A stretch of 64,000 nt of DNA, from NCBI GenBank assembly GCA_963851085.1, contig CAWKNX010000011.1:62001-126000 (forward strand). The letters are read 5' to 3'. Shown piece after piece: positions 42,352-51,678 of the stretch. Position numbers and translations under genes: made by a program. This stretch comes from DATFVJ01 sp963851085 (GTDB taxonomy: Bacteria; Actinomycetota; Actinomycetes; Streptosporangiales; Streptosporangiaceae). The notes under the pieces are model-generated. The model did not search any database, was not told the DNA's origin, and saw nothing but the letters and a program-made list of their open reading frames with translations. Each line of letters begins with the position of its first letter. The stretch's first letter is position 1.

Positions 42352-43464
42352 TCAGGTGCGCGGTCGCGCGGCGGCTTCTGGCCGGATGGCGACATGGATG
42401 GCTTCCTCTCCAGGTATCTCGCCTGCCAGCGTCTCGATGGCGTGGGCGGTGTCGGCTAGCTCGAACGTGTGCGTGTGCAGCCGCTCGAGCGGAAAGCGCC
42501 CTGTTTCTATGAGCCGGATCGCTTCGCTGTAAGCGCGGGCATCCACTCCGTAGGCGCCCACGACGGTGATGGCCTTGTTGATGATCAGATCGGTGCTCAC
42601 CTCGATGGGCCTGCCGCCCTTGAGGCCGGCGAGCACCACCCGGCCGCCGTGGCACACGGCGTGCAGTGCGTCCAGAACGGGCCGGGCGGCCATGGGTGTC
42701 AGCTCGAGCACGACGTCGGCCATGGCGCCGTCGGTGATCTCCTCGACGCGCGCGACCGTGTTCTCCTCGTCGACGTTGATCGTGTGGTCGGCCCCGAACT
42801 CACGGGCCAGTTCGAGCTTGGCGGTGTCCCTGCCCAGGCCGGTCACGATGATTGTCCCCGCGCCTGCCGCTTTTGCCGCGATCACCGATGCGAGCCCGCG
42901 CTGGCCGGTGCCGAGGATGAGCACGGTGTCGCCGAGGCCGGTGCCGCCGAGGTGGCAGGCCCAGCGGATGCCAGCGCCGAGGGGGTTGAACATCACCGCG
43001 ATGTCGGCCGGGATGTCCGGCCTTACCTTGTGCAGGATCGAATTGGGGTGCAGGTAGACGTACTCGGCGAAGCCGCCCCACAGGCTCGGCGCGCGCGCAA
43101 CCGGGGTGTAGCCGTGGCTGCCGCCGCGGTTGCGGCAGGACATGTACCTGCCGGTGAGGCACAGCTCGCAACTGCGGCACGGAATCAGGATCTCCAGCGC
43201 CACCCGGTCGCCCACCTCGACGCCCCAGCGCGCGGCGGCACGCTCGCCGACCTCCTCGACGATGCCGAGCGGCTCGTGCCCCGGGATCAGGGGAAACACG
43301 GCGCGGCCGATGTTGCCCTTGTAGTGCTCGACATCGCTGCCGCAGATCCCGCAGGCCTCGATCCGCAAGAGCCCGTCGTCGGGGCCCGTGACCGGCCTGG
43401 GGAACTCTCGCAGCTCGATCTGCCTGGGACCCGTCTGCACGGCGGCGCGGACAAGCTCAGCCAT
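42352..43464 (-). CDS. Zinc-dependent alcohol dehydrogenase (sorbitol dehydrogenase-like MDR)
   Basis: A 370-residue medium-chain dehydrogenase. Catalytic zinc: CGICGSDVEHYKG and GHEPLG; structural zinc: CRSCELCLTGRYMSC; NAD fold: VLILGTGQRGLASVIAAKAA. MFNPLGAGIRWA is typical of threonine/sorbitol dehydrogenase-like MDRs. Length is complete. The start codon lies inside the 3' end of the SDR remnant (8-base overlap), indicating an old operon SDR-ADH-amidohydrolase. It probably oxidises a secondary alcohol or diol. Confidence 0.9.
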   Translation of the reverse strand: MAELVRAAVQTGPRQIELREFPRPVTGPDDGLLRIEACGICGSDVEHYKGNIGRAVFPLIPGHEPLGIVEEVGERAAARWGVEVGDRVALEILIPCRSCELCLTGRYMSCRNRGGSHGYTPVARAPSLWGGFAEYVYLHPNSILHKVRPDIPADIAVMFNPLGAGIRWACHLGGTGLGDTVLILGTGQRGLASVIAAKAAGAGTIIVTGLGRDTAKLELAREFGADHTINVDEENTVARVEEITDGAMADVVLELTPMAARPVLDALHAVCHGGRVVLAGLKGGRPIEVSTDLIINKAITVVGAYGVDARAYSEAIRLIETGRFPLERLHTHTFELADTAHAIETLAGEIPGEEAIHVAIRPEAAARPRT

Positions 43465-43765
43465 GGTCAGTCACCGGCCCGTCGAGCTCGGTGACGTCGA
43501 GCCTGACGAGGGGAGCCGGGCCGGCGTTGTCGGCGGGCGGCGTATAGCCCCAGTATTTGGCGCGCGCGCCGCCGTCGATGACGAAGTCGCTTCCGGTGAT
43601 CAGCCGGGCGTAGTCCGAGCACATCCAGGCGATGCAATGGCCGATATCGGTCGGCGTGGCAGCGGTTCCCATGGGGATGTTGCCCCACGTGCCCGTGCTG
43701 GTGGCCGGCGCGCGGAACGCGGCGATCTCCATGGTGGTGCGGGTCTTCGGCCTCTGGTCCGGCAT
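43457..43765 (-). pseudogene. C-terminal remnant of a short-chain dehydrogenase
   Basis: Only about 100 residues remain: PTDIGHCIAWMCSDYARLIT and GSDFVIDGGARAKYWGY are the last helices and strand of a classical SDR. The NAD-binding glycine motif and the YxxxK site are gone, and upstream sequence on this strand is not SDR-like. The stop overlaps the ADH start. It is probably a deletion remnant of the operon's first enzyme. Confidence 0.65.
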
Positions 43766-43837
43766 CGCGAGCCCGGTCGAGAGCCCGCCGGGCGCCGGTA
43801 CGGAGCCGTCGCTGGCTGGGCTCGGGCGGCAGCAGGG

Positions 43838-44038
43838 ATGACGATGATTGATCCCGAACGCCTGCGGTCGCTCCAGTCGTCCCTGGCCGCTGACGGGTAC
43901 CGCATGGAGGTCAACCAGCAGGGTGGCCGGATGGGTGTCCTGATCTCCGCGACGCCCGAGGCGTGTGCCGACTGCCTGGTGCCCAAGGACCTGATGCGCG
44001 GCATCCTCGGCCAGGTCCTCGACGTCGCCGAGGTGTGA
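43838..44038 (+). CDS. Small conserved-looking protein, unknown
   Basis: A 66-residue frame from ATG 43838, preceded by AGCAGGG. It reads MTMIDPERLRSLQSSLAADG, then GGRMGVLISATPEACADCLV and a C-terminal helix MRGILGQVLDVAEV. The two cysteines (CADC) and balanced composition look like a real protein. It resembles nothing I can name. Its stop overlaps a GTG that opens a 19-codon ORF. Confidence 0.5.
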   Translation: MTMIDPERLRSLQSSLAADGYRMEVNQQGGRMGVLISATPEACADCLVPKDLMRGILGQVLDVAEV

Positions 44039-44094
44039 TCGACCTCACGTATCCGAGGGAACTCACCGACCCGCAGCCGCCAGACAGCAACTAG
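44035..44094 (+). CDS. Nineteen-codon ORF or N-terminal gene remnant
   Basis: GTG 44035 overlaps the preceding stop (GTGA) and reads VIDLTYPRELTDPQPPDSN before TAG at 44092. This looks like the natural N-terminus of a longer protein that has been cut off. The TAG is embedded in TAGGAG, which acts as ribosome-binding site for GTG 44103, the frame that enters the 30-bp repeat array. Confidence 0.3.
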   Translation: MIDLTYPRELTDPQPPDSN

Positions 44095-44170
44095 GAGCCG
44101 TCGTGAGCCCTCGCATCCAGGCCGCGCCCGCACCGGCCAAGCCGGTGCCTGCGCAAGGCCCGCTCCCGCC

Positions 44171-44380
44171 CGCGCAAGTCCTTCCCCTGCAAAACCCGCC
44201 CGCGCAAGTCCTTCCCCTGCAAAACCCGCCCGCGCAAGTCCTTCCCCTGCAAAACCCGCCCGCGCAAGTCCTTCCCCTGCAAAACCCGCCCGCGCAAGTC
44301 CTTCCCCTGCAAAACCCGCCCGCGCAAGTCCTTCCCCTGCAAAACCCGCCCGCGCAAGTCCTTCCCCTGCAAAACCCGCC
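44171..44380 (+). repeat. 30-bp x 7 perfect tandem repeat
   Basis: Seven identical units, each CGCGCAAGTCCTTCCCCTGC plus AAAACCCGCC, run from 44171 to 44380 and merge into copy B of the ~97-bp dispersed element. On the plus strand they are read as PPAQVLPLQN per unit by a frame that starts at GTG 44103 with a good ribosome-binding site. On the minus strand they read as RVLQGKDLRG. Perfect identity points to recent expansion. Confidence 0.97.
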
Positions 44381-44464
44381 CGCCCTTGGGGGCGTTGCCC
44401 CACTGCTGATCTTGGCAGGTTGTCAAGACCTGGGGGAGGGGTGAACTCCATTCTGTGGACAACC
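44368..44464 (+). repeat. ~97-bp dispersed repeat with DnaA-box-like word, copy B
   Basis: Same order of words as copy A at 17486. It ends CTGTGGACAAC, i.e. TTGTCCACA on the other strand, the high-GC actinomycete version of the DnaA box. It lies 12 bases before the SDR start at 44477 and abuts the 30-bp array, whose unit seems derived from its first part. Confidence 0.75.
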
Positions 44465-44476
44465 GATGACCCGGCC

Positions 44477-45463
44477 ATGATCGACCCGCATGCGGGGGCC
44501 GGCGACCTGTGGATGGCCGGCCGGACCGCGATCGTGACCGGCGGCGGTCTCAGTGGCCCCGCAGGTGGTGTCGGATACGCGATCAGTCATCTTTTCGCAC
44601 GTCAGGGTGCGCGTGTCACCGTTGTGGACAGGGATCAGGCGGCCGGCGAGCGCACCGTTGCCGAGGTGCGAAGGCACGGCGGCGAAGCGCTCCTCGTCGT
44701 TGGTGATGTGACCCGCGAAGACGACTGCGGCCGCGCTGTCGCCGAGACCGCACAGCGGTTCGGCGGCGTGGACACATTGATCAACAACGCTGCGGCCGGT
44801 GACCGCGCGATGCTGTTCGACGTGACACCGCAGCGATGGGACGAGCTGATGGCGCTGAACCTGACGTCGGCCTGGCTGATGACCCGCAGCGCCATCGAGG
44901 CCATGGGTGAGGGCAGTGCCGTGGTGAACGTCTCGTCCGTGGCGGTGAAGCGCCAGGGCCCGGGGACGGTGTACGGCGTCGCCAAGGCGGGGATCGAGAA
45001 CCTGACCGTGGGCGCCGCCTCGCTGCTCGGGCCACGGGGCATCCGGGTCAACTGCATTCAGCTTGGTGAGATCTGGACCGCGATGGCGGCGCGCGGGCTG
45101 CCACCTGAAGCGCGTGCGCGGCGCCGCCGCGGCGTCGCGTTGCAGACGGAAGGCACCTGCTGGGACGCGGCCTACGCGGCGCTGTTCCTGGCGAGTGACC
45201 GGGCCCGCTGGGTCTCCGGGCACGTTCTCACCGTCGAGGGCGGCGGCCCGTACCGCGGGAGCGCCACCGGGGCGGCGGCCGGCGCCACGGCCGCCGCCCC
45301 GGCACAGGTCACTGCCCCGGCCCCGTCCGGACCACAGGCACAGGTCACTGCACCGGCCCCGTCCGGACCACAGGCACAGGTCACTGCACCGGCCCCGTCC
45401 GGAGCCCCGGCCCCGGCCGGGGCCAGCCAGGTCAGCGCCGCGGCAGAGGCGGTCCGCCGATGA
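44477..45463 (+). CDS. Short-chain dehydrogenase with repeat tail
   Basis: A 328-residue SDR from ATG 44477. Features: TAIVTGGGLSGPAGGVGYAI (cofactor site with a small insertion), NNAAAG, and the catalytic Ser and YGVAK. The body ends at about residue 262 (LTVEGGGPYRG). The remaining 65 residues are a repeat tail with three copies of PAPSGPQAQVTA (36-bp units, about 45296-45410). The tail is not part of the fold. Its TGA overlaps the ATG of the next SDR (ATGA). It could oxidise a beta-hydroxy or cyclic alcohol. Confidence 0.88.
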   Translation: MIDPHAGAGDLWMAGRTAIVTGGGLSGPAGGVGYAISHLFARQGARVTVVDRDQAAGERTVAEVRRHGGEALLVVGDVTREDDCGRAVAETAQRFGGVDTLINNAAAGDRAMLFDVTPQRWDELMALNLTSAWLMTRSAIEAMGEGSAVVNVSSVAVKRQGPGTVYGVAKAGIENLTVGAASLLGPRGIRVNCIQLGEIWTAMAARGLPPEARARRRRGVALQTEGTCWDAAYAALFLASDRARWVSGHVLTVEGGGPYRGSATGAAAGATAAAPAQVTAPAPSGPQAQVTAPAPSGPQAQVTAPAPSGAPAPAGASQVSAAAEAVRR

Positions 45464-46371
45464 CCAGCCCGCGCGGGGCGGCCACGCCGTCTGCGCCGCA
45501 GACGAGAGTGGCGCTGATCACTGGCTGTGGTAAGCGGGACGGAATGGGACGCGGCATCGCGCGTGCGCTCGCCGCCGCCGGCGTCGCGGTCGTGGTCTCG
45601 GACAAGGAGCCCGCTGGCGTGCTCAATCGCCGGCAGGAGGCGGCCGGCGCGGCCGATCAGGGCGATTGGAAGGGCGTCACGAGCCTGGTCGAGGAGATCA
45701 CCTGGCTCGGCGGCGTGGCGTCCGACGTGCTCGGCGATATCAGTGCCGAGGCCGACGCGGAGCGGATGGTGCACGAGGCGGTCGAGCGGCACGGACGGCT
45801 GGACATCCTGGTGAACAACGCGGCGGCGCCGCAGGGCCTGGATCGACGCGACATCGAGGAGGTGCCGATCGAGGTCTGGGACAGCGTGGTCCGGGTGAAC
45901 CTGCGTGGCACGTACCTGATGTCCAGGTTCGCCGTCCCCGTCATGCGCGCGCAGCGCTTCGGGCGGATCATCAACATCTCCTCGATGGCGGGAGTGGTCG
46001 CGGCGCCGCGCTCCACCGCGTACTCGGCGTCGAAGGCCGCCGTCATCGGGCTCACCCGCTCGCTGGCCGCGGACGTGGCGCCCTGGGGCATCACGGTCAA
46101 CGTCATCTGCCCCGGGCTCGTCGGGACCAGCCGGGCGATTCTCAGCGAGGATCCGGCGCTTGACGTGGACGCGGAGCTCACGCGCCGTGCCCGGGCCATC
46201 CCGGTCGGCAGGGTGGGCATGCCGGACGACATCGCGGCCGCCGTAACCTATTTGGCCTCGGACGGCGGCGGGTACATGACCGGCCAGATGCTCGTGCTCG
46301 ACGGCGGTGGCCTGTCACCGTTCCCGCTCGCGAGGCCCCCAACCGACGATGATCATGCACATGGGACATAA
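45460..46371 (+). CDS. Short-chain dehydrogenase
   Basis: A 303-residue SDR. Cofactor loop LITGCGKRDGMGRGIARALA (extended by four residues), NNAAAP, catalytic Ser in INISSMAG, and YSASK. An extra segment, DKEPAGVLNRRQEAAGAADQ, follows the second strand, but it does not match the mycofactocin-SDR insertion. It is translationally coupled to the preceding SDR and followed 55 bases later by a MetE-like gene with a GGAGG ribosome-binding site. Confidence 0.88.
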   Translation: MTSPRGAATPSAPQTRVALITGCGKRDGMGRGIARALAAAGVAVVVSDKEPAGVLNRRQEAAGAADQGDWKGVTSLVEEITWLGGVASDVLGDISAEADAERMVHEAVERHGRLDILVNNAAAPQGLDRRDIEEVPIEVWDSVVRVNLRGTYLMSRFAVPVMRAQRFGRIINISSMAGVVAAPRSTAYSASKAAVIGLTRSLAADVAPWGITVNVICPGLVGTSRAILSEDPALDVDAELTRRARAIPVGRVGMPDDIAAAVTYLASDGGGYMTGQMLVLDGGGLSPFPLARPPTDDDHAHGT

Positions 46372-46425
46372 GACCCGCCACGATCATGCACGTGATGCCC
46401 GGACGACCAACCCCCCGGAGGAATC

Positions 46426-47544
46426 ATGACCTCTCGAAGCACCCCGCCGTTCCGCGCCGATCATGTGGGGAGCCTGCTGCGCCCGGCCAAACTGCTCCGC
46501 GCGCGCGACGAATTCGCCGCCGGGCGGATCAAGGCGGACGACCTCCGGGCCGTCGAGGATGAGGCCATCCGCGAGGTCGTGCGGATGCAGGAGGAGGCAG
46601 GGCTTCAGTCGGCCACCGACGGGGAATTCCGCCGCGCGTCCTGGCACATGGACTTCATCTACCAGCTCGGCGGGATCAGCCCGGCGCAGGAACACATCAA
46701 GGTGCACTTCCGCAACGCGGCCGGTGACCTGGACTTCGAGACCGCCGCGCTGAGTGTGCACGACAAGGTCCGGCTGGAGCACACGATCTTCGGCGACGAC
46801 TTCCGGTTCCTGCGGGGCCAGGTCACTACGGCGACGCCGAAGCTCACGATCCCGTCGCCGAACATGGTGCACTACCGCGGCGGCCCGGCCTCGATCGACC
46901 CGGCCGTCTATCCCGACGTCGAGGAGTTCTGGAGCGATCTGGCCGGCGCCTACGCCGAGCAGGTGCGGCGGCTGGGCGAACTCGGCTGTACCTATCTGCA
47001 GTTCGACGACACGTCCCTGGCCTATCTGAACGACCCGGAGCAGCGCGCGATGATCGCAGAACGCGGCGACGACGCCGAGCATCTGCATCTGCGCTACATC
47101 AAGCAGATCAACGCTGCCCTGGTGACCAAGCCACCGACCATGGCCGTCACCACGCACATGTGCCGCGGCAACTTCCGCTCGTCGTGGGTCGCGGCAGGCG
47201 GCTACGACTTCGTCGCGGAAGCCCTGTTCAGCGAGCTGAACGTGGACGGCTTCTTCCTCGAATATGACGACAAGCGCTCCGGCGGCTTCGAGCCGCTGAG
47301 GTTCGTCCCGGCAGGCAAGATGGTCGTCCTCGGCCTCGTCACCACCAAGTCCGGTGAGCTCGAATCCTCCGGCAACCTCAAACGGCGGATCGACGAAGCG
47401 GCCAGGTACGTGCCGCTGGATCAGCTGTGCCTGTCCCCCCAGTGCGGCTTCTCCTCCACGGTCGAGGGCAACGTCCTGTCCCAGGATCAGCAACTCGCCA
47501 AGCTCCGCCTCATCGTGGAAACCGCCGAGGAGGTCTGGGGCTAG
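46426..47544 (+). CDS. Cobalamin-independent methionine synthase II family protein (MetE C-terminal-like)
   Basis: A 372-residue single-domain MetE relative (YxjG/YxjH-like). RADHVGSLLRPAKLLRAR is the family N-terminus; zinc ligands lie in THMCRGNF (His, Cys), FFLEYDD and SPQCGFSS (Cys). MetE proper is twice this length, and these short forms move methyl groups from donors other than methyl-THF triglutamate, often in demethylation or sulfonium metabolism. It follows two SDR genes and may belong to the same catabolic unit. Confidence 0.88.
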   Translation: MTSRSTPPFRADHVGSLLRPAKLLRARDEFAAGRIKADDLRAVEDEAIREVVRMQEEAGLQSATDGEFRRASWHMDFIYQLGGISPAQEHIKVHFRNAAGDLDFETAALSVHDKVRLEHTIFGDDFRFLRGQVTTATPKLTIPSPNMVHYRGGPASIDPAVYPDVEEFWSDLAGAYAEQVRRLGELGCTYLQFDDTSLAYLNDPEQRAMIAERGDDAEHLHLRYIKQINAALVTKPPTMAVTTHMCRGNFRSSWVAAGGYDFVAEALFSELNVDGFFLEYDDKRSGGFEPLRFVPAGKMVVLGLVTTKSGELESSGNLKRRIDEAARYVPLDQLCLSPQCGFSSTVEGNVLSQDQQLAKLRLIVETAEEVWG

Positions 47545-48130
47545 CCCCGCCCACCTTCCTGGCCGCGGCGCCACCGGCGTCAAAGTGCGGTTCAGGATGA
47601 TCCCTAACGGCTGCCGCGTGGCGCGCCGTCGACGGCGCCGCGGGGATCCCGGCGTTCCTGGGTGCCTGCACGTCGGGCTGGGGCCAGGTGGCGCAGCCGT
47701 TCCGGAAATTGGGCGGTAACCGGGGCCCGCGCGGCACGCTGACCGCCGCTTGTGGGTTCGGCACAAAACGAGCGTTCATGCACCAAAGCGCAGTTACAAG
47801 ATCGTATATCGTCAGCCGCCGCAGTGGATCAAGCCTTGCGCCCGCGTCGGCCGGACCCTAATATTCAAGACAAATCAAGATACGCCCGGTTAATTAATGT
47901 CACGTAGTTGTCTCGGCCGATACCGGTGGAACCCATCGGCCGGCCGGGATCTCGCGGGCAGCGAACCTGAATATGTGGGCGATCGCTGCTGGCAAAGCAC
48001 GTCCCGCACGAACATTTCGCACAGGTCACAGCGCGTCGCGCCGATCCGCCGATCCCGACAAATCCTGTCGCGTCAAGCTCAGCCAACATCCCTCTCAGCT
48101 CATCAACTGGATTGCCTGATCATCGAGTAG
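47545..48130. other. Intergenic region, 586 bp
   Basis: No gene supported. Contains a copy of the dispersed word (GATCCCTAACGGCTGC, 47599-47614) and, nearer the peptide-binding protein gene, relatively AT-rich stretches (47860-47900) that may include its promoter. I see no riboswitch or tRNA. Confidence 0.5.
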
Positions 48131-49739
48131 GTGGATGCCGTGAGACTCCGGGTCATGCCCACGAGGTCCGTCAGCCTTGGTATTGCCGCGATGCTTCTCG
48201 CGGTTGGCGCCGCGGCCTGCGGGAGTGGCGGAAGCAGCAGTTCGCCAAGCTCAAGCTCAAGCTCAAGCGCGGCCGCGCCGCACGCAGGTGGCTCGCTGAC
48301 CGTCCTCGAGGACTCCGGTTACGAGGGCGCCTGGCCCGCTGGCCTGGATCCCGCGACCAACACCAACGGCGCCGCGAATCAGAGCTACATGAACTCGATC
48401 TTCGGGCAACTCTTCGAGCTCGGGACGGGCGGCACGATCATCCCTGACCTCGCGACCGGATACAGCTTCTCCAACGGGGCCAAGACCGTCACGATCGACC
48501 TGCGTTCTGGCGTGAAGTTCACGGACGGCTCCCCACTCACCTCGCAGGTAGTCGTCTGGAACATCCAGCGCGACCTGAAGTCGCCCTGCACATGCAAGCC
48601 GACCTGGCCGGTGGCGTCGGTCCAGGCGACGGGCCCGCTCACGGTCCAGATCAATCTGAGCGCACCCTACGGTGCGTTCATCAACACGATCTTCGACTCG
48701 ACGCCGAACTGGATCGCATCCGAGACGGCGTTCAACAAGATGGGCGAGAAGCAGTTCTCCCTGACGCCGGTGGGGGCGGGCCCCTTCGAGGTCGTGAGCA
48801 ACACGCCAAGTTCGGTGCTCGTGCTGAAGCGCAATCCGGGCTACTGGCAGCAGGGCCGTCCCTACCTCAACAACCTCACCTTCAAGGCGGTCGGGGGAGA
48901 CGAAGCGGCCTACGAGGCGATGCTCGCAGGCGGGGGGCAGGTCTACGAGGACATGTCGACGCCCGCACTGCTGAAGCAGGCCGGCCAGCACTTCACCGTG
49001 TTTACTTCGCCCTCCACGTCGCCCTACGACCTGCAGCTCAACACGCTGGCCCCGCCGTTCAACAACGTCCTCGCGCGCGAGGCCATCTATTACGCGACCA
49101 ACTTCGCGCCGATCAGCCAGCACATCTTCGACAATCTCTACCCGGCCACTCAGTCGTTCACCGGCCCGGGAGGTATCTGCTACGAGCCGACTGTCCCCGG
49201 GTACCGGACCTACGATCTGGCCAAGGCGAAGGCCCTGGTGAAGCAGCTTGGCGGGCTGACGATCAACCTCGGCACGATCAACGTCCTGGTGGCGAAGGAG
49301 ACGACCGAGGCACTACAGACCGAGTGGGCCGCGGCAGGCATCAAGACGACGATCAGCTCCTACGACCTCGCGTCGCTGATTCAGGCGTTCGTGTCGAAAA
49401 GTGGCAGGCGATGGTGCAGACGGTCGGCTCCTGGGACCCGCAGGGCGGCGTTGGCGTCGGCTTCAGGTTCGAGACGGCTTCCCCATCAGCGGCGTGCACG
49501 ACACCCATCTCGACGGGCTGCTGAACCAGGCCGCCGCGCCAACCGACCAGGCCAGCCGTTGCAGCCTTTACGACCAGGCCGCTCAGTACATCAGCCAGCA
49601 GGCGTACGGGCCGATGTACTTCGCCTTCGCGCCGGCGAACGTAGCGGTCCACGGAGTGACTGGCCCCGGTCTCACCTCGGCGCTGCCGGCCGTCGTGGTG
49701 ACCCCGATGATTCTCTGGGAGGACGTCTCGGCCGGCTAG
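48131..49739 (+). CDS. Peptide/nickel-type ABC transporter substrate-binding lipoprotein (two frameshifts)
   Basis: A family 5 solute-binding protein. The signal peptide contains SLGIAAMLLAVGAAAC with lipobox Cys, then a Ser/Gly linker. Domain hallmarks: LATGYSFSNGAKTVTIDLRS and VKFTDGSPLTSQVV. The frame changes near 49391 and again near 49472. Read across three frames, the protein continues VEKWQAMVQTVGSWDPQGG, then PISGVHDTHLDGLLNQ and ends WEDVSAG at 49739. Each shift equals one missing base. Starts at 48131, 48140 (GTG) or 48155 (ATG) are possible. The corrected length of about 535 is normal. First gene of a dpp-type operon. Confidence 0.85.
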
Positions 49740-49767
49740 ATGCGCGCGAACCCAGGAGGTGGCCTTG

Positions 49768-50808
49768 ATGGTGGCGCAGGCGGGTGAGGCACCCACCGGC
49801 ATGCAGGCTCGGGGTTCGTCGCTGGCCCGCGCCGTCCGCGGTTCGCCGAGCCTCCGGCTCGTCGGCAGGCGCCTGCTCGCGGCGATCCCGGTCCTGTGGG
49901 GTGTCACCTTCGTCACGTTCGTCGTGATGAACCTGCTGCCGGGTGACGCCGCGCGGGAGATCCTCGGCGCTAACGCGACGCCCGCCGAGGTCCGGTCGCT
50001 GAAGATCAAGCTCCATCTCAACGAGCCGTTCTGGGTCCGCTACGGGCACTGGATCGGCGGCGTCCTTGCCGGTCACATCGGCGTGTCCCTGCGGAGCGGC
50101 CAGCCGGTGTCGGCCACGTTGAGCCAGCGCCTGCCGGTCACGTTCGAGCTCCTGCTCTACGCGTTCGTCGTCTCCGCGGTGCTCGCGGTGGCGGTCGCGG
50201 TGCTCGCGGCACGCAGGCCGAACGGCATTTTCGACCGGCTGAGCCTGGTGGTCAGCATGGCCGGGCTTTCCACCGCGCCGTACGTGCTCGCCCTCGTCCT
50301 TGTCTATGTCTTCGCCGTCCGCCTGCAGGCGTTCCCAGCGATCGGTTTCGTCCCGTTGAGCCAGAGCGTCTCCGGCAACATCAAGTCGCTCACGCTGCCC
50401 GCGCTCTCGATCGGGTTCCCGCTGTTCAGCGTCTACACCCGCCTGCTGCGCGCGGACATCATCGAGCAGATGCAGGGCGAGGACTACGTGGTGACGGCAC
50501 GGGCGAAGGGGATCGCGCCGTGGCAGGTGCTCGTCCGCCATGCGCTGCGGAACTCACTTTTCGGGTTCCTGACGATCCTCGGCCTCAACCTCGGCACGCT
50601 GATCGGCGCGGTGGTGATCGTGGAGCCGATTTTCTCGCTGCCCGGCGTCGGCCAGGCGCTCCTGCAGGCGATCGGCGACCGCGACATCCCGGTCGTCGAG
50701 GGAATCGTGCTCGTCTTCGCGTTCGTCGTGGTGATCGCCAACCTGGCCACTGACCTGCTGTACGCCGGACTCGATCCGAGGATCAGGTATGGTCGCGCCG
50801 CTTCCTGA
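49768..50808 (+). CDS. Dipeptide-type ABC permease (DppB-like)
   Basis: A 346-residue permease from ATG 49768 (AGGAGG 8 bases upstream). N-terminal helix IPVLWGVTFVTFVVMNLLPG, NEPFWVRYGHWIGG, the EAA loop GEDYVVTARAKGIAPWQVLV and SLPGVGQALLQAIGDRD are all typical of DppB/OppB. About six transmembrane segments. It forms the channel with the DppC-like protein, whose start lies inside this gene's 3' end. Confidence 0.93.
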   Translation: MVAQAGEAPTGMQARGSSLARAVRGSPSLRLVGRRLLAAIPVLWGVTFVTFVVMNLLPGDAAREILGANATPAEVRSLKIKLHLNEPFWVRYGHWIGGVLAGHIGVSLRSGQPVSATLSQRLPVTFELLLYAFVVSAVLAVAVAVLAARRPNGIFDRLSLVVSMAGLSTAPYVLALVLVYVFAVRLQAFPAIGFVPLSQSVSGNIKSLTLPALSIGFPLFSVYTRLLRADIIEQMQGEDYVVTARAKGIAPWQVLVRHALRNSLFGFLTILGLNLGTLIGAVVIVEPIFSLPGVGQALLQAIGDRDIPVVEGIVLVFAFVVVIANLATDLLYAGLDPRIRYGRAAS

Positions 50809-51678
50809 GGCTCTCTACCCGTCCGACGTGGCCACCGCGGCGGTCGCCGAGCCAGCGCCGCGCAAGCGGGGCTGGGCGGTGACGCTCGAGATCACTATTC
50901 CCGCCGCCATCCTCATCCTGATCGTCGGCGCGTGCTTCCTGTGGCCGCTGGTCTACCCGGTCCCGCCGCCGGTCGGCGGGAGCATACTCAACTCCGGCCT
51001 GCCGCCGTTCTCACCAGGTCATCTCCTCGGCACCGACCCGGTCGGAAACGACATCTTCTCCCGCATCCTGTACGGCGGCAGGATCTCGATCGAGGTCGGC
51101 GTCGCCGTCAACCTGATCGGCATCGTGGTCGGCGGCCTGCTTGGGACCACCGCGGCGTACCGGGGCGGGATGCTCGACGCGGTCATCATGCGGGTCCTCG
51201 ACGTGCTGATCGCCTTCCCCTCGCTGGTGCTCGCGCTGGCGATAGCCGAAGGGCTCGGGCCGAGCGAGCTGCACGTCATCTGGGCCCTGTCGTTCTTCAG
51301 CGTGCCCGCCTTCGGCCGGATCGCCCGCGCGGCCACGCTGCGGCTGCGCGAGCAGACCTTCATGCTCGCCGCCCGGCTTTCCGGCACGAGGACACGGCGC
51401 ATGCTGCTGCGTCATATCGCGCCGAACATCACGCCGCAGCTCGTGACGTTCGGCCTGCTCGGGGTGGGCGTGGCCATCATCTTGGAGGGAGCGCTCAGCT
51501 TCCTCGGGCTCGGTATCCCGGCCCCGGGCCCGAGCTGGGCAATATGATCGCGCTTGGCCAGGGAACCCTTTCCGCCACTCCCGAGCTCGCGGCGATCCCG
51601 AGTGCCTTCCTGTTCGTCACCGTCGTCTCGCTCAATCTGCTCGGCGACGGGCTGCGGGCGCGCTGGGGGGTGCGGTGA
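50789..51678 (+). CDS. Dipeptide-type ABC permease (DppC-like, frameshifted)
   Basis: Second permease of the peptide importer. LLGTDPVGNDIFSRILYGGR and the EAA loop LREQTFMLAARLSGTRTRRM are DppC hallmarks. The frame ends early at 51547 (GPSWAI). In the next frame the expected NMIALGQGTLSATPELAAIP continues to LLGDGLRARWGVR and TGA 51678. One missing G in the GGG run at 51537-51539 explains this (TGGGGCAAT expected). Corrected length is about 296. Start ATG 50789 overlaps dppB by 20 bases. Confidence 0.87.

Noticed and set aside
45460..46371. Mycofactocin-coupled SDR
   Set aside because: Its extra segment after the second strand does not match the VDxCA...YPxxTPxDL insertion seen in the SDR at 21.6 kb.
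47865..48089. A 74-codon minus-strand gene before the peptide-binding protein
   Set aside because: No ribosome-binding site or family likeness; it probably covers the promoter region of the downstream gene.
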